From positions 124,001-188,000 of the forward strand of contig JASCOF010000004.1 in assembly GCA_029960065.1 (NCBI GenBank): a DNA stretch of 64,000 bases. The letters are read 5' to 3'. The position numbers were made by a program, and so were the translations under genes. This DNA comes from Flavobacteriaceae bacterium PS02336. Lineage in GTDB: Bacteria > Bacteroidota > Bacteroidia > Flavobacteriales > Flavobacteriaceae. The notes beneath the pieces are model-generated. The model was not told where the DNA came from. It did not search any database and saw nothing but the letters and a program-made list of their open reading frames with translations. Numbering within the stretch: position 1 is the stretch's first letter; each line of letters begins with the position of its first letter. Positions 47,858 to 57,055 of this stretch are shown in pieces.

Positions 47858-48862
47858 GTGATAAAATTAGAAGTGCCTATTTGGAGTTCGCATCATAACA
47901 TGATAATTTATTCATTGTTATATTACAGTCATGAAAATCAAGTAAGTTTTAAGATTTTCTTGAATCGAAATATAAGTCAAAGTGGCGCAATACTTTACAG
48001 AGAAGACAAAACTATTTTTTTTGATTTTTCAGATGGTACTGATTTTATTGATAATCCAAATTATTATGATTATTACTTTAAAAGATCCTATTTGCCTTCC
48101 ATAGATACTTTTTTGAATGTATTTCCACTTAATTTTCAAGTAAATTATTCTTATAAATCTTTGAAAGTACTTAGTAAGTTTAACTTTAAAGAGTTGATCG
48201 GCAAAGAAAATAGAGTCGAAATATTTCGTGCATTAGATTTTTTTAATTTGTTTACCAATTTGTCTCACAATGCAATGGATATAAGGTTTTTTCCAAAAGA
48301 GGTAAATGATAATAAAGGAAAAATAATTTTTCAAACTAGATTGTGGAATCCTGACAATAATGCTGATTTAGAGGAAAAGAAAAGAAGGGAATTACAAAAT
48401 GAGTTTCGTATTGAAGCCTGTAGAATTATTAAAAAGAATTTCAAGAATATAGTAGTAGGTGTATTTCCAGATACACTTTCTTGCAAAGCAGCGCCAGATG
48501 TTCTTTTAGATATTAAAAAAATATCCAAAAAAGAATATTTTAATGAACTGAAAAATTCAGATATAACAATAGCAGATGATGGCTTAAAAGATACTCCGGG
48601 ATGGAAAATTGGAGAATACTTATTATTTGGTAAAGCTGTAATTACTACTCCTATAGGTGTTAAAATAGAAAATTTTAAAGAAGGAATAAATTATGAAAAG
48701 TTAACTTCGAGGATTTCATATTCAGAACTGCCTGAAAAAATAGAATTTTTGCTGTCTAAAAATAGATATTTAGAAATGGCACAAAATAATTTAATCTGGA
48801 GTGAAAATTATCTGCACCCGAAAAACTATATTAAAAGAATATTTTTATCAATAGAAAAATAG
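47858..48862 (+). CDS. Putative GT-B-like protein of unknown family
   Basis: This 334-residue protein starts at GTG 47858. The C-terminal part shows ITIADDGLKDTPGWKIGEYL and LFGKAVITTPIGVKIENFK. This resembles the donor-site helix and loop of GT-B enzymes, where a conserved acidic residue precedes a gKavitT-type strand. The N-terminal part (VPIWSSHHNMIIYSLLYY) is not typical. It sits between a GT2 and two GT4 genes, so a glycosyltransferase role is reasonable but unproven. Confidence 0.5.
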   Translation: MIKLEVPIWSSHHNMIIYSLLYYSHENQVSFKIFLNRNISQSGAILYREDKTIFFDFSDGTDFIDNPNYYDYYFKRSYLPSIDTFLNVFPLNFQVNYSYKSLKVLSKFNFKELIGKENRVEIFRALDFFNLFTNLSHNAMDIRFFPKEVNDNKGKIIFQTRLWNPDNNADLEEKKRRELQNEFRIEACRIIKKNFKNIVVGVFPDTLSCKAAPDVLLDIKKISKKEYFNELKNSDITIADDGLKDTPGWKIGEYLLFGKAVITTPIGVKIENFKEGINYEKLTSRISYSELPEKIEFLLSKNRYLEMAQNNLIWSENYLHPKNYIKRIFLSIEK

Positions 48863-48876
48863 ATTTATTAGGCTAA

Positions 48877-49995
48877 ATGAAATTTGCAATAATTACTCAT
48901 GTTATTCACATCAAGGAAAACAAAGAATTCTTTGGCTACACACCATATATTCGTGAAATGAATATATGGCTTAAATTTGTTGATCAAGTAATTATTGTAG
49001 CTCCAGTAAAAGAGGGCAAGCCGACAGCTATAGACAGCCCTTATGTGCATGAAAATATAGACTTTAGAAAAGTATCCGATTTTAGCTTTACTAATATAGG
49101 AAGAGCATTAAGCTCCGTTTTAAAATTGCCCATAATTTTTTGGAAGATATTTTTTGCCATGAAAAATGCAGACCATATTCATTTAAGATGCCCAGGAAAC
49201 ATGGGATTAATTGGTTGTTTGGTTCAAATTCTGTTTCCTAAAAAAACTAAAACAGCTAAATATGCCGGTAATTGGGATTATAAAAGTAAACAGCCATTTA
49301 CTTATAAAATTCAAAAATGGATGTTAAGTAATACGTTCTTAACTCGAAATATGAAAGTGTTGGTTTATGGAAATTGGGAGAATAATTCAAAAAATGTAAA
49401 ATCGTTTTTTACTGCTTCCTATTTTAAATCAGAGAAAACAGTTATCAATAAAACAAGTTTAAAACCAATTATAGAATTTATATTTGTTGGAAGTTTAGTA
49501 ACTGGTAAAAGGCCAATGTATGCCATTAAACTAATTGAAAAATTGGCAGCGAACCAAATAAATGTTAATCTGAATTTATATGGAGATGGTGTAGAAATGG
49601 AAGGAATTAGAGATTATATCGAAAAAAATAAGCTGAGAGATTTTATTTTTTTGCACGGTAATCAAAATCAAGATATTATTAAAAAAGCATATCAAAAGAG
49701 CCATTTTGTGATTTTGCCTTCTAAAAGTGAAGGATGGCCAAAAGCTATTGCAGAGGGAATGTTCTGGGGATGCGTTCCAATAGCGACTAAAGTTTCATGT
49801 GTTCCCTTTATGTTAGATTTTGGGAATAGAGGAGTTTTACTTGAAATGAAATTAAATGAAGATATAAGTCAAATTGAAAATATAATTAAATACGAAAGTG
49901 TTTTTAGAAATATGAGTGAACTATCAAGTAATTGGTCAAGAAATTATACTGTTGATATTTTTGAAAATGAAATTAAAGAACTTCTTTTAAAATGA
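48877..49995 (+). CDS. Glycosyltransferase family 4
   Basis: This 372-residue GT-B protein has PADH-like HIHLRCPGNMGLIGCLVQIL in the N-terminal domain, FIFVGSLVTGKRPMYAIK and LHGNQNQDIIKKAYQKSH. The EX7E-type SKSEGWPKAIAEGMFWGC follows, with CVPFMLDFGNRGVLLE closing the site. The stop overlaps the next GT4 gene by 4 bases. Confidence 0.87.
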   Translation: MKFAIITHVIHIKENKEFFGYTPYIREMNIWLKFVDQVIIVAPVKEGKPTAIDSPYVHENIDFRKVSDFSFTNIGRALSSVLKLPIIFWKIFFAMKNADHIHLRCPGNMGLIGCLVQILFPKKTKTAKYAGNWDYKSKQPFTYKIQKWMLSNTFLTRNMKVLVYGNWENNSKNVKSFFTASYFKSEKTVINKTSLKPIIEFIFVGSLVTGKRPMYAIKLIEKLAANQINVNLNLYGDGVEMEGIRDYIEKNKLRDFIFLHGNQNQDIIKKAYQKSHFVILPSKSEGWPKAIAEGMFWGCVPIATKVSCVPFMLDFGNRGVLLEMKLNEDISQIENIIKYESVFRNMSELSSNWSRNYTVDIFENEIKELLLK

Positions 49996-51080
49996 GAATT
50001 GTACAGCTAATAGATTCTTTAGAGGTTGGAGGCGCAGAACGAATGGCTGTAAACTATGCCAATTCTCTTGCAGAAAAAATGCAGTTTTCAGGATTAATAG
50101 CCACTAGAAAAGAAGGATTACTTTTAGATCAAGTGAATCAAAATGTATCGTACCTTTTTTTAAGTAGAAAGGCAGTTATAGATCTAAAAGCGATTTTTAG
50201 ATTGAAGAATTATCTTAAAAAAAATCAGGTACAAATAATTCAAGCTCATAGTTCTTCATTTTTTCTTGCCATTTTAGTCAAGATTTCCATGCCAAATATC
50301 AAAATTATATGGCATGACCACTACGGAATTTCACAGGATTTAAAATCTAGAAAAAAAGTCTCATTAAAATTCGCCTCTTATTTTTTTCTAGGAATTATTG
50401 CTGTAAATGAAGATTTGAAAAAGTGGGCTAAAAATCACCTGCATTGCTCAAATGTGGTTTGTTTTCCAAATTTTATAACAGAATCTACTATTGTTTCCAA
50501 AAGTATTAAACTTAAAGGGCAGGATGGAAAAAGAATAATATGTGTTGCAAATCTACGTCCTCAAAAAAATCATGAATTATTGATTGATGGGGCATTAATA
50601 TTACATGAGCGATTTCCAGAATGGACTTTTCATTTAGTAGGTAAGGATTTTATTGATTCACATAGTGCAAAACTTATAGAAAAAGTTAAAGCACTTAATC
50701 TTACTGAAATAGTATTTTTCTACGGAGCCGTAAATAATAGTAAAGATTTTTTAAAACAATCTGATATTGCTGTTCTAACTTCTCTGTCGGAAGGTCTTCC
50801 TTTAGCTGTTTTAGAATATGGATTAGCTGGCTTACCAGTTGTAGCAACAGATGTGGGGGAAATTGCCAAAATTATTCCCTCAAAAGAAGAAGGTTTTGTA
50901 ATTGAATCAAATAATTTAAATCAGTTTGTAAATTCAGTTCAAGTTTTGATTGAAGAAGAAAATACCCGAAAAATAATGGGTAAAAAGCTGCATTTTTTTG
51001 TAGAACAAAACTTTAGTAAAAATTCAATTTTAAATGAATATAAGACATGGTTAAAATCTTTGATTACTTTTATCGACTAA
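49992..51080 (+). CDS. Glycosyltransferase family 4
   Basis: This 362-residue GT-B enzyme begins IVQLIDSLEVGGAERMAVNY, the classic GGAER loop, then IKIIWHDHYGISQDL, ICVANLRPQKNHELLIDG and SLSEGLPLAVLEYGLAGLP with EX7E. It is coupled to the upstream GT4 gene by a 4-base overlap and lies directly before the polymerase or ligase gene. Confidence 0.91.
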   Translation: MRIVQLIDSLEVGGAERMAVNYANSLAEKMQFSGLIATRKEGLLLDQVNQNVSYLFLSRKAVIDLKAIFRLKNYLKKNQVQIIQAHSSSFFLAILVKISMPNIKIIWHDHYGISQDLKSRKKVSLKFASYFFLGIIAVNEDLKKWAKNHLHCSNVVCFPNFITESTIVSKSIKLKGQDGKRIICVANLRPQKNHELLIDGALILHERFPEWTFHLVGKDFIDSHSAKLIEKVKALNLTEIVFFYGAVNNSKDFLKQSDIAVLTSLSEGLPLAVLEYGLAGLPVVATDVGEIAKIIPSKEEGFVIESNNLNQFVNSVQVLIEEENTRKIMGKKLHFFVEQNFSKNSILNEYKTWLKSLITFID

Positions 51081-51092
51081 ATATTTTTTTAA

Positions 51093-52442
51093 ATGAAAAG
51101 TAGTAAACTTAGTTATTTAGCATTAATTTTTTTCCATGCGATGTTGGCCCTAGTTATTTTCAAGGTGCCTTTTTTATCAAAAATTTATAGTATACTAATT
51201 TTACTAATAGGCTTTTGGATTGTATATAGAACTAAAAATAGAAACAATGAGGTACTATTTGTAAGTGCATATTTAGTAGGAATAGAAGTTCTTTTAAGAA
51301 TGACAGGCGGAAATTTGAATAATGAGTTTGTAAAATTTTCTGTTATGTTTTTCATGCTTTGTGGCATGTTTTACAGTAATTTTACTAAAAGTGCCCTAGT
51401 ATATCTCCTTTTTTTGATGTTTTTAGTTCCTGGGATATTGATTACTGCAAATGTGGCTGGAATGGATGTTGATGTAAAAAAAGTTTTATTTTTTAATTTA
51501 TCTGGACCATTTTGCTTGGCCATTTGTGCAATATATATGTTCAAGAGAAAAATTGAATTCGATACTCTGCAAAATATTTTAATTACTATGGGGCTGCCTA
51601 TAATCTCGACGACAGTATATCTTTTTCTATATACACCGAGTATAAAAGATGTTGTAACGGGAACACAATCAAATTTTGCAACGTCAGGAGGTTTTGGGCC
51701 TAATCAAGTTTCTACCATATTAGGATTGGGAATGTTTGTCTTCTTCTCTCAATTGATTTTATTTTCAAAATCTAAATTAGAGATGCTTCTTAATGGTTTT
51801 TTATTTGTTTTTATAAGCTATAGAGGTATTGTTACTTTTTCAAGAGGTGGTATTATTACCGCGGTAGTAATGATTGTATGTCTTCTGATTTTACTTTATT
51901 ATTTTTCTAATTCAAAAGGAAAGAATAAATTAAGTTTAATTTTTGTTTTAACTGGATTATTAGCTTTGGGAATTTGGACTTATAGTTCTCTTCAGACAAA
52001 GGGACTTATTGAAAAAAGGTATGCAAATAAGGATGCTCTTGGACGTGAAAAAAAAGATCGTTTGGGAGGAAGGGAACAAATTATGGATGCAGAAATAAAA
52101 CTTTTTATAGATAATACTTTTTTTGGCGTTGGAGCAGGACTTAGTAAATCTAAAAGAGTAGAGGAATTAGGAGGAGAAGTAGCATCACATAATGAAATAA
52201 CTAGATTACTTGCAGAACATGGATTGTTTGGTCTTTTAGCATTTTTAATTCTTTGTATCGTACCAATTATTTTTTATTTGAACAATAAACAGCATTTATA
52301 TTTTTTTTCATTTTTTCTTTTTTGGCTCTTAACAATTAATCATGCAGCGATGAGAACTGCTAGTCCAGCATTTTTATATGCTATGAGTCTTATTTTGGTT
52401 AAAGTAAAAATCCCAGAACAAGCAGAAAATATAGTAGATTAA
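51093..52442 (+). CDS. O-antigen ligase/polymerase family membrane protein (Wzy_C)
   Basis: This 449-residue protein has about 11-12 helices. It contains ATSGGFGPNQVSTILGLGMF and TFSRGGIITAVVMIVCLLIL (the RGG motif of Wzy_C/WaaL proteins). A large periplasmic loop follows with FGVGAGLSKS and ASHNEITRLLAEHG, where the conserved histidine sits. The family either ligates finished glycans to lipid A core or polymerises repeat units, and sequence alone does not decide. With the EpsG-type protein at 3729 there are two such activities in the window. Confidence 0.87.
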   Translation: MKSSKLSYLALIFFHAMLALVIFKVPFLSKIYSILILLIGFWIVYRTKNRNNEVLFVSAYLVGIEVLLRMTGGNLNNEFVKFSVMFFMLCGMFYSNFTKSALVYLLFLMFLVPGILITANVAGMDVDVKKVLFFNLSGPFCLAICAIYMFKRKIEFDTLQNILITMGLPIISTTVYLFLYTPSIKDVVTGTQSNFATSGGFGPNQVSTILGLGMFVFFSQLILFSKSKLEMLLNGFLFVFISYRGIVTFSRGGIITAVVMIVCLLILLYYFSNSKGKNKLSLIFVLTGLLALGIWTYSSLQTKGLIEKRYANKDALGREKKDRLGGREQIMDAEIKLFIDNTFFGVGAGLSKSKRVEELGGEVASHNEITRLLAEHGLFGLLAFLILCIVPIIFYLNNKQHLYFFSFFLFWLLTINHAAMRTASPAFLYAMSLILVKVKIPEQAENIVD

Positions 52443-52458
52443 TTTATTATTTTTATAA

Positions 52459-52466
52459 TACATTTG
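52459..52466 (+). promoter_or_regulatory. Candidate -7 promoter element for the initiating transferase
   Basis: TACATTTG matches TAnnTTTG 33 bases before the ATG at 52499, giving a predicted leader of about 25 bases. No TTG was found at the -33 spacing. It lies in the 56-base gap after the ligase/polymerase gene. Confidence 0.4.
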
Positions 52467-52498
52467 CTCCAAGTTTAAGCCCCTAACAAACTGTAAGA

Positions 52499-53893
52499 AT
52501 GTTTTTAAAAAGAAAAATGCATTTCGAAATTTCAGAAAGAAAAGTTCTGCTTTCTCTTTTTGATATCGCCTTTGTCTTAAGTGCATTGCTTTTACTCAGC
52601 TTGCTTTTTGACTATAAATATTATGTTTTAGAAGATGGAAAATATATAAAGTCATTCCTATTGATTGGTTATATTTTTATATTCGGTACAATTTTCGAAA
52701 TGTATAATCTTCAAACGGCCAGCAATCACTTTCAAATTTTGAGGAGTGTCATTTTAACTTCAATTACGGCCGTTACCTTCTATTTGTTTACGCCGGTTTT
52801 ATCGCCAGAACTTCCTAAACAGCGATTGGTTATTTTTATTTTCTATTTTGCAGTTCTTAGTTCTCTATTAATTTGGCGTTTATTTTATGTCTATTTCTTA
52901 GCCTCTCATCGTTTCGCACAAAACGTAGTTTTGATCTGTGATCAAAGCGAAGTAGAAGAATTGGTTATGGGATTAGAAAACGTCGATCCGCATTATAAAA
53001 TAATTGGCTTTGTAAATTCAGATACAAACGCTGCAGAAAAATTTGATTTTCATTATGTAAAAGAAGTGAAAAAAGAAAATCTGGAATTATTTGTAACTCA
53101 AAACAATGTTTCGGAGATTATCATTGCATCTCAAAAAACAGATGGTATTACAGCCGATTTATACCAACAGCTTTTGCACTTGCTAGAAAACGGAAATGTA
53201 ATTCGCGAATACACCCAAGTGTACGAAAGTAAAACACAACGAATTCCAGTGCAATATATTGGCCGAGATTTCTATCGATTTTTCCCATTTAGTAGAAGCA
53301 ATAATAATAGATTGTACTTAATGCTGATTCGTATAATGGAATTTTTCTTTTCTTTTGTTGGACTTCTGTTTTGCGGTATTTTTATTCCTATAATTTCAGC
53401 GTGTAATTTCTTTGCCAACAAAGGTAGCCTTTTCTATACGCAGGAACGAGTAGGCAAAAATGGAGTTATTTTTGAGATTTATAAGTTTAGAACCATGACT
53501 GCACATTCTGAAACAAACGGAGCCGTTTTTGCAACTCATGACGATAAAAGAGTTACTCCATTTGGTAGATTTATGAGAAAATCTAGAATAGATGAGCTTC
53601 CGCAATTTATAAACGTTTTAAAAGGTGATATGGCAGTTATTGGACCAAGACCAGAAAGACCCTTTTTTGTGGAAGAAATTGCCTCTATAATGCCTTTTTA
53701 CGAAACAAGACATGTTGTTAAACCTGGACTCACAGGCTGGGCACAGGTAAATTATTCTTATGGTGAATCAATAGATGAGAGTTTAATTAAACTGCAATAT
53801 GACTTGTATTATATCAAACACAGAAGTGTTTTTCTAGACTTGAGTATTACTTTTAAAACGATTACTACCGTTTTATTCTACCGCGGACAATAA
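52499..53893 (+). CDS. Undecaprenyl-phosphate sugar-1-phosphate transferase (WbaP/WcaJ type)
   Basis: This 464-residue protein has four N-terminal helices, a CoA-binding-like Rossmann region (about residues 140-220), one membrane-associated helix near 280, then the bacterial sugar-transferase domain. That domain shows FYTQERVGKNGVIFEIYKFRTM, KSRIDELPQFINVLKGDMAVIGPRPERP (given as two adjoining motifs) and KPGLTGWAQVNYSYGES. It transfers a hexose- or deoxyhexose-1-phosphate to undecaprenyl phosphate and starts a chain. It is a monotopic type unrelated to the WecA-like initiator at 12009. It is the last gene of the polysaccharide locus and faces the convergent gene at 53896. Confidence 0.94.
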   Translation: MFLKRKMHFEISERKVLLSLFDIAFVLSALLLLSLLFDYKYYVLEDGKYIKSFLLIGYIFIFGTIFEMYNLQTASNHFQILRSVILTSITAVTFYLFTPVLSPELPKQRLVIFIFYFAVLSSLLIWRLFYVYFLASHRFAQNVVLICDQSEVEELVMGLENVDPHYKIIGFVNSDTNAAEKFDFHYVKEVKKENLELFVTQNNVSEIIIASQKTDGITADLYQQLLHLLENGNVIREYTQVYESKTQRIPVQYIGRDFYRFFPFSRSNNNRLYLMLIRIMEFFFSFVGLLFCGIFIPIISACNFFANKGSLFYTQERVGKNGVIFEIYKFRTMTAHSETNGAVFATHDDKRVTPFGRFMRKSRIDELPQFINVLKGDMAVIGPRPERPFFVEEIASIMPFYETRHVVKPGLTGWAQVNYSYGESIDESLIKLQYDLYYIKHRSVFLDLSITFKTITTVLFYRGQ

Positions 53894-53895
53894 CC

Positions 53896-55032
53896 TTAAA
53901 TTATAATTGGAATTGGTTTCTTATTACGAATTCCAGTTCTAACTAACGCGACACCACTTGTGATAATTAAAGGGAGTGTAATAAAGAAGTGCGCCTTATT
54001 GATTAAAAATAAGAAGTAAACAATCAAAAGAACAAAGTTGATCAACGCAAATCTATAAGTCCATAATTTATTTTTGAAAATCGAGAATAAAACTAAAACC
54101 AATAAAAGTGGACTAAAAAGTAATACATTATAATTCATCGCCAGTTCTTGGTGAAAAGAATAAAACCCCATAATTACAAAGAAAATTCCAATAAGCGATA
54201 AGATCAAAAAGTAGATTTTGTCAACCGTTCTATTTCTCGCAAACACGACAAAAGCTAAGATAAACAGATACGTGTAAATGTTATTCCAAAAAGACTTTGG
54301 AGTTTCTTTTGTAAATTCTAATAAGGTTTTTGACTTGCTTGCTAATGGTTTATTTTGAAAAGTAACTTTTTCTAAACTGTTTTTTAATTCAAAAGGAAGA
54401 AAAATTCTCGTTCCCATTTGATCCACTTTAGTTCCAAAAATAATACTGGTTCCTAATTGATCATAAAAATGTCCGTCAAAATAAGGAAACAAAATAGAAC
54501 GATATGTTTTGTCTGTATCTTCTGTTTTCACAATTACATTCTGACCCAATGATTTATTGATAACATCGACTACCATCGAAGTACAGTTTTTATCAATAAA
54601 TTTATAGGTGTAATAACGATCTTCAGAAGCTAAAACAGTATTTAATTGGTTGAAAAGCTTTTGTTTTAAATCTTGCGGAATCAATAATTCCTGCTCGAAA
54701 ATGCTTCTTTTCTCATCAGTATATTCATTAAAAAAATCAGCAAAAGAATGCACTGTGGCAAAATATTGTAAATCACCTTTTGCAAATTTCATTACGAAAT
54801 TCGGTGTTCTAAAATCGAAAGTTCCGTAATTGTAAACCACATCAAAATTGTTTCCAGGATCTGAAACGCGAATGCCTGTATGTCCAAATAAAGAATAACT
54901 TTCGTTACCAAGTCCACAGGTTAGAACACTTATTTTGGCATCTTTTGATAGAGGTAAACTTTGGCCGAAACTAATAAAACTTAGTAAGAAGAATAAAATA
55001 AAAAGTGTTTTTTTGAACAGAACAGTTTTCAT
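53896..55032 (-). CDS. DUF4105-domain membrane protein
   Basis: This 378-residue protein has a signal peptide (LFILFFLLSFISFGQ, cleavage near residue 24). A DUF4105/Lnb N-terminal-like domain shows VLTCGLGNESYSLFGHTGIR, VYNYGTFDFRTPNF and YKFIDKNCTSMVVDVINKS; the FGHTGIR and NCTSM motifs recall a papain/NlpC-like catalytic arrangement. Four to five membrane helices follow from about residue 245. The function is not established in Bacteroidetes; related Lnb_N domains act on cell-surface lipids or sugars. It is convergent with the sugar transferase, with only two bases between the stops. Confidence 0.82.
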   Translation of the reverse strand: MKTVLFKKTLFILFFLLSFISFGQSLPLSKDAKISVLTCGLGNESYSLFGHTGIRVSDPGNNFDVVYNYGTFDFRTPNFVMKFAKGDLQYFATVHSFADFFNEYTDEKRSIFEQELLIPQDLKQKLFNQLNTVLASEDRYYTYKFIDKNCTSMVVDVINKSLGQNVIVKTEDTDKTYRSILFPYFDGHFYDQLGTSIIFGTKVDQMGTRIFLPFELKNSLEKVTFQNKPLASKSKTLLEFTKETPKSFWNNIYTYLFILAFVVFARNRTVDKIYFLILSLIGIFFVIMGFYSFHQELAMNYNVLLFSPLLLVLVLFSIFKNKLWTYRFALINFVLLIVYFLFLINKAHFFITLPLIITSGVALVRTGIRNKKPIPIII

Positions 55033-55068
55033 GTTTTAAATTTTTAAAAGATTTTATGGTTTTGCTAA

Positions 55069-56136
55069 TTATCTAAAGATTCCTAAATCTACTTTCAGAG
55101 AAAAAATATTGGAATATAAAGCTGTACTTTGATTTCCAAGATCAGTTAGTGCATAATCAATCTGAATTCCTTTATATCGAAATCCCAATCCAATATTAGG
55201 CTGGAAATTAATTTTTTCAGAATTGTCTAGTTGGGTAACATTCTGGAAATTTCCCGCACCCGCTCTCACAAAAACCAAATCGGTATAACCAAATTCAAAC
55301 CCTAGAGCTGGGTCTATACTTACTACTTTTGATGAAATAATATCATTGGTCTGCTCAAATCTCATATTTAGGTTTGCAGAAGTTAAAAGACTGCACTCGT
55401 TATGAAAATCAAATCTTTTTGAAACTCCTAATTGTGCTTTTGGCAGAGTAATTTCAGTGCTTTCTGGTAATTCGTTGTTTTCTCCAGGAATTGCATTGGC
55501 TATTTTTGCATATTCTTCTTCGTCAATATTCCAAACATTATAAGTTGTAGTAATATCGCGAAGCATCAATCCAAACTTCCAATCATTTCTTTCAAACTGA
55601 AGGCCAATGTCAAATCCAAAGCCCCATGAATTGGCAAATTTACCGATTACTCGTCGAATTACTTTTGCATTTACTCCATATTGAAAGCCATCAACAGGAA
55701 GTTTTCTAGCGTATGAAAACGTAAATCCGTAATCCGCTGTAGAAAATAGTCGAATTCTATTGTAATCAATATTTCCCTGACTATCGATTAGTTGTGTGGT
55801 ATCCATAATATCATCCACACCAAAACGAATCATCGAAATTCCCCAAGCACTTCTATCATCTATCGGACTAGCGTAGCCGATATAATCATATTGGGCAATA
55901 TTGGCAAAATAACTCGCATGCATCAATGCAATTTGATGATCTTCAAGATGAGTTAAACCTGCGGGATTCCAGTAAACTGCATTGACATCATTTGTGAAAG
56001 AAGTTACGGCACTTGACATTCCGAGCGCTGCAGCATCTACACCAATATTCATAAACTCATTCGAATATTTTCGAACAGTTTGAGCATATTGTGAAGTAAA
56101 ACTCCAAAAGAACAGAAATGCTAAAAGTTTTTTCAA
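55069..56136 (-). CDS. PorV/PorQ-family outer-membrane beta-barrel protein
   Basis: This 355-residue protein has a signal peptide ending SQYAQ, then FMNIGVDAAALGMSSAVTSF and VNAVYWNPAGLTHLEDHQIA. The GaRalgMGga / NPAGL pattern marks the PorV/PorQ (UPF0164-like) family. The rest alternates short beta strands and ends with the aromatic IFR. PorV and PorQ are accessory outer-membrane parts of the type IX secretion system in Bacteroidetes; whether this copy serves that system or is a general paralogue is open. The start is TTG at 56136; no upstream in-frame ATG exists. Confidence 0.82.
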   Translation of the reverse strand: MKKLLAFLFFWSFTSQYAQTVRKYSNEFMNIGVDAAALGMSSAVTSFTNDVNAVYWNPAGLTHLEDHQIALMHASYFANIAQYDYIGYASPIDDRSAWGISMIRFGVDDIMDTTQLIDSQGNIDYNRIRLFSTADYGFTFSYARKLPVDGFQYGVNAKVIRRVIGKFANSWGFGFDIGLQFERNDWKFGLMLRDITTTYNVWNIDEEEYAKIANAIPGENNELPESTEITLPKAQLGVSKRFDFHNECSLLTSANLNMRFEQTNDIISSKVVSIDPALGFEFGYTDLVFVRAGAGNFQNVTQLDNSEKINFQPNIGLGFRYKGIQIDYALTDLGNQSTALYSNIFSLKVDLGIFR

Positions 56137-56153
56137 AAGATCTTTTTTTATGG

Positions 56154-56165
56154 ACCTGTACAGGT
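56154..56165. promoter_or_regulatory. Perfect palindrome in the divergent promoter region
   Basis: ACCTGTACAGGT is a perfect 12-base palindrome 18 bases upstream of the PorV/PorQ-like start. It lies downstream of the candidate -7 element on the - strand, so it would sit in the 5' untranslated leader or act as an operator-like site. Confidence 0.35.
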
Positions 56166-56178
56166 TTTAAATTTTTAT

Positions 56179-56186
56179 CAAAAATA
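56179..56186 (-). promoter_or_regulatory. Candidate -7 element for the PorV/PorQ-like gene
   Basis: Read on the - strand this is TATTTTTG, matching TAnnTTTG, 42 bases upstream of the start codon. No TTG was seen at -33, so the match is partial. Confidence 0.35.
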
Positions 56187-56272
56187 TAATATTTTACTCA
56201 GCTATTAAGTTCGTTTCTTTAAATATTCTGAAAGTAGAGTTTAGAAATAAAAAACTATTAGAAAAACTCGTT

Positions 56273-56299
56273 TTGCATCGAGTTATTATGCTAAATTTG
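56273..56299 (+). promoter_or_regulatory. Promoter for pssA (TTG / TAAATTTG)
   Basis: TTG at 56273-56275 is followed after 16 bases by TAAATTTG at 56292-56299, a good match to the flavobacterial -33/-7 promoter (spacer one base shorter than the usual range). The predicted leader to the pssA ATG at 56328 is about 22 bases. A short inverted repeat (AACTCG / CGAGTT) overlaps the -33 part. Confidence 0.6.
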
Positions 56300-56327
56300 T
56301 TCTCTGCCATTATCAAAATTTCAAACT

Positions 56328-57044
56328 ATGAATATCAAAAAGCACATTCCAAATCTAATTACATTAATCAATCTTTTCTGTGGCTGTGTCGCAGTTGTTT
56401 TTGTCTCTAAAGGAGATTTTTTAATGGCTTTTTACATGGTTTGTTTAGGAATCTTTTTTGATTTCTTTGATGGTTTTTTTGCACGATTATTTAAAGTTTC
56501 TAGTCCGCTTGGATTACAACTAGATTCTTTGGCAGATATGGTAACAAGCGGCGTGGTGCCAGGTTACGTCATGTACAGTATGTTTGCAAGAGGCGGTGAC
56601 CAATTAGGAAATCAAGCAATTGTTCCTTTTTTAGGATTTATTATAACTTTAGGTGCTTGCTACAGATTAGCCAACTTTAATATTGACACGCGTCAAACAG
56701 ATTCGTTTATTGGTTTGCCAACTCCTGCAAATGCCATTTTTATTATTAGTTTGCAAATAGTTCTGGATATGTATGCAGATTCGTCTCTTATAATTCTTGA
56801 ATTATTGACAAATCAATGGGTTTTATTACTTATTACTTTGGGCAGTGCTTATATTATGAATGCTGAAATTCCGTTGTTTTCTTTAAAAATTAAAAAGTTC
56901 AGTTTAAAAGATAATGCACTTCAAATCGTGTTTTTGATTGTTTCAGTATTGTTGGGAGTATTACTTCATTACATTGCGATTCCGTTGATTATTGTTTTCT
57001 ACGTTTTACTGTCTATTATTAATAATTTGTTTTTGAAGAAGTAG
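56328..57044 (+). CDS. pssA: CDP-diacylglycerol-serine O-phosphatidyltransferase
   Basis: This 238-residue membrane protein has the complete CDP-alcohol phosphotransferase motif D-x2-D-G-x2-A-R-x8-G-x3-D-x3-D at Asp45, Asp48, Gly49, Ala52, Arg53, Gly62, Asp66 and Asp70. IPNLITLINLFCGCVAV and GLPTPANAIF are typical of PssA. It makes phosphatidylserine, the precursor of phosphatidylethanolamine, in the inner membrane. A promoter-like sequence lies in front. The lysozyme-like gene follows after 11 bases. Confidence 0.95.
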   Translation: MNIKKHIPNLITLINLFCGCVAVVFVSKGDFLMAFYMVCLGIFFDFFDGFFARLFKVSSPLGLQLDSLADMVTSGVVPGYVMYSMFARGGDQLGNQAIVPFLGFIITLGACYRLANFNIDTRQTDSFIGLPTPANAIFIISLQIVLDMYADSSLIILELLTNQWVLLLITLGSAYIMNAEIPLFSLKIKKFSLKDNALQIVFLIVSVLLGVLLHYIAIPLIIVFYVLLSIINNLFLKK

Positions 57045-57055
57045 TTCGTATTGTA

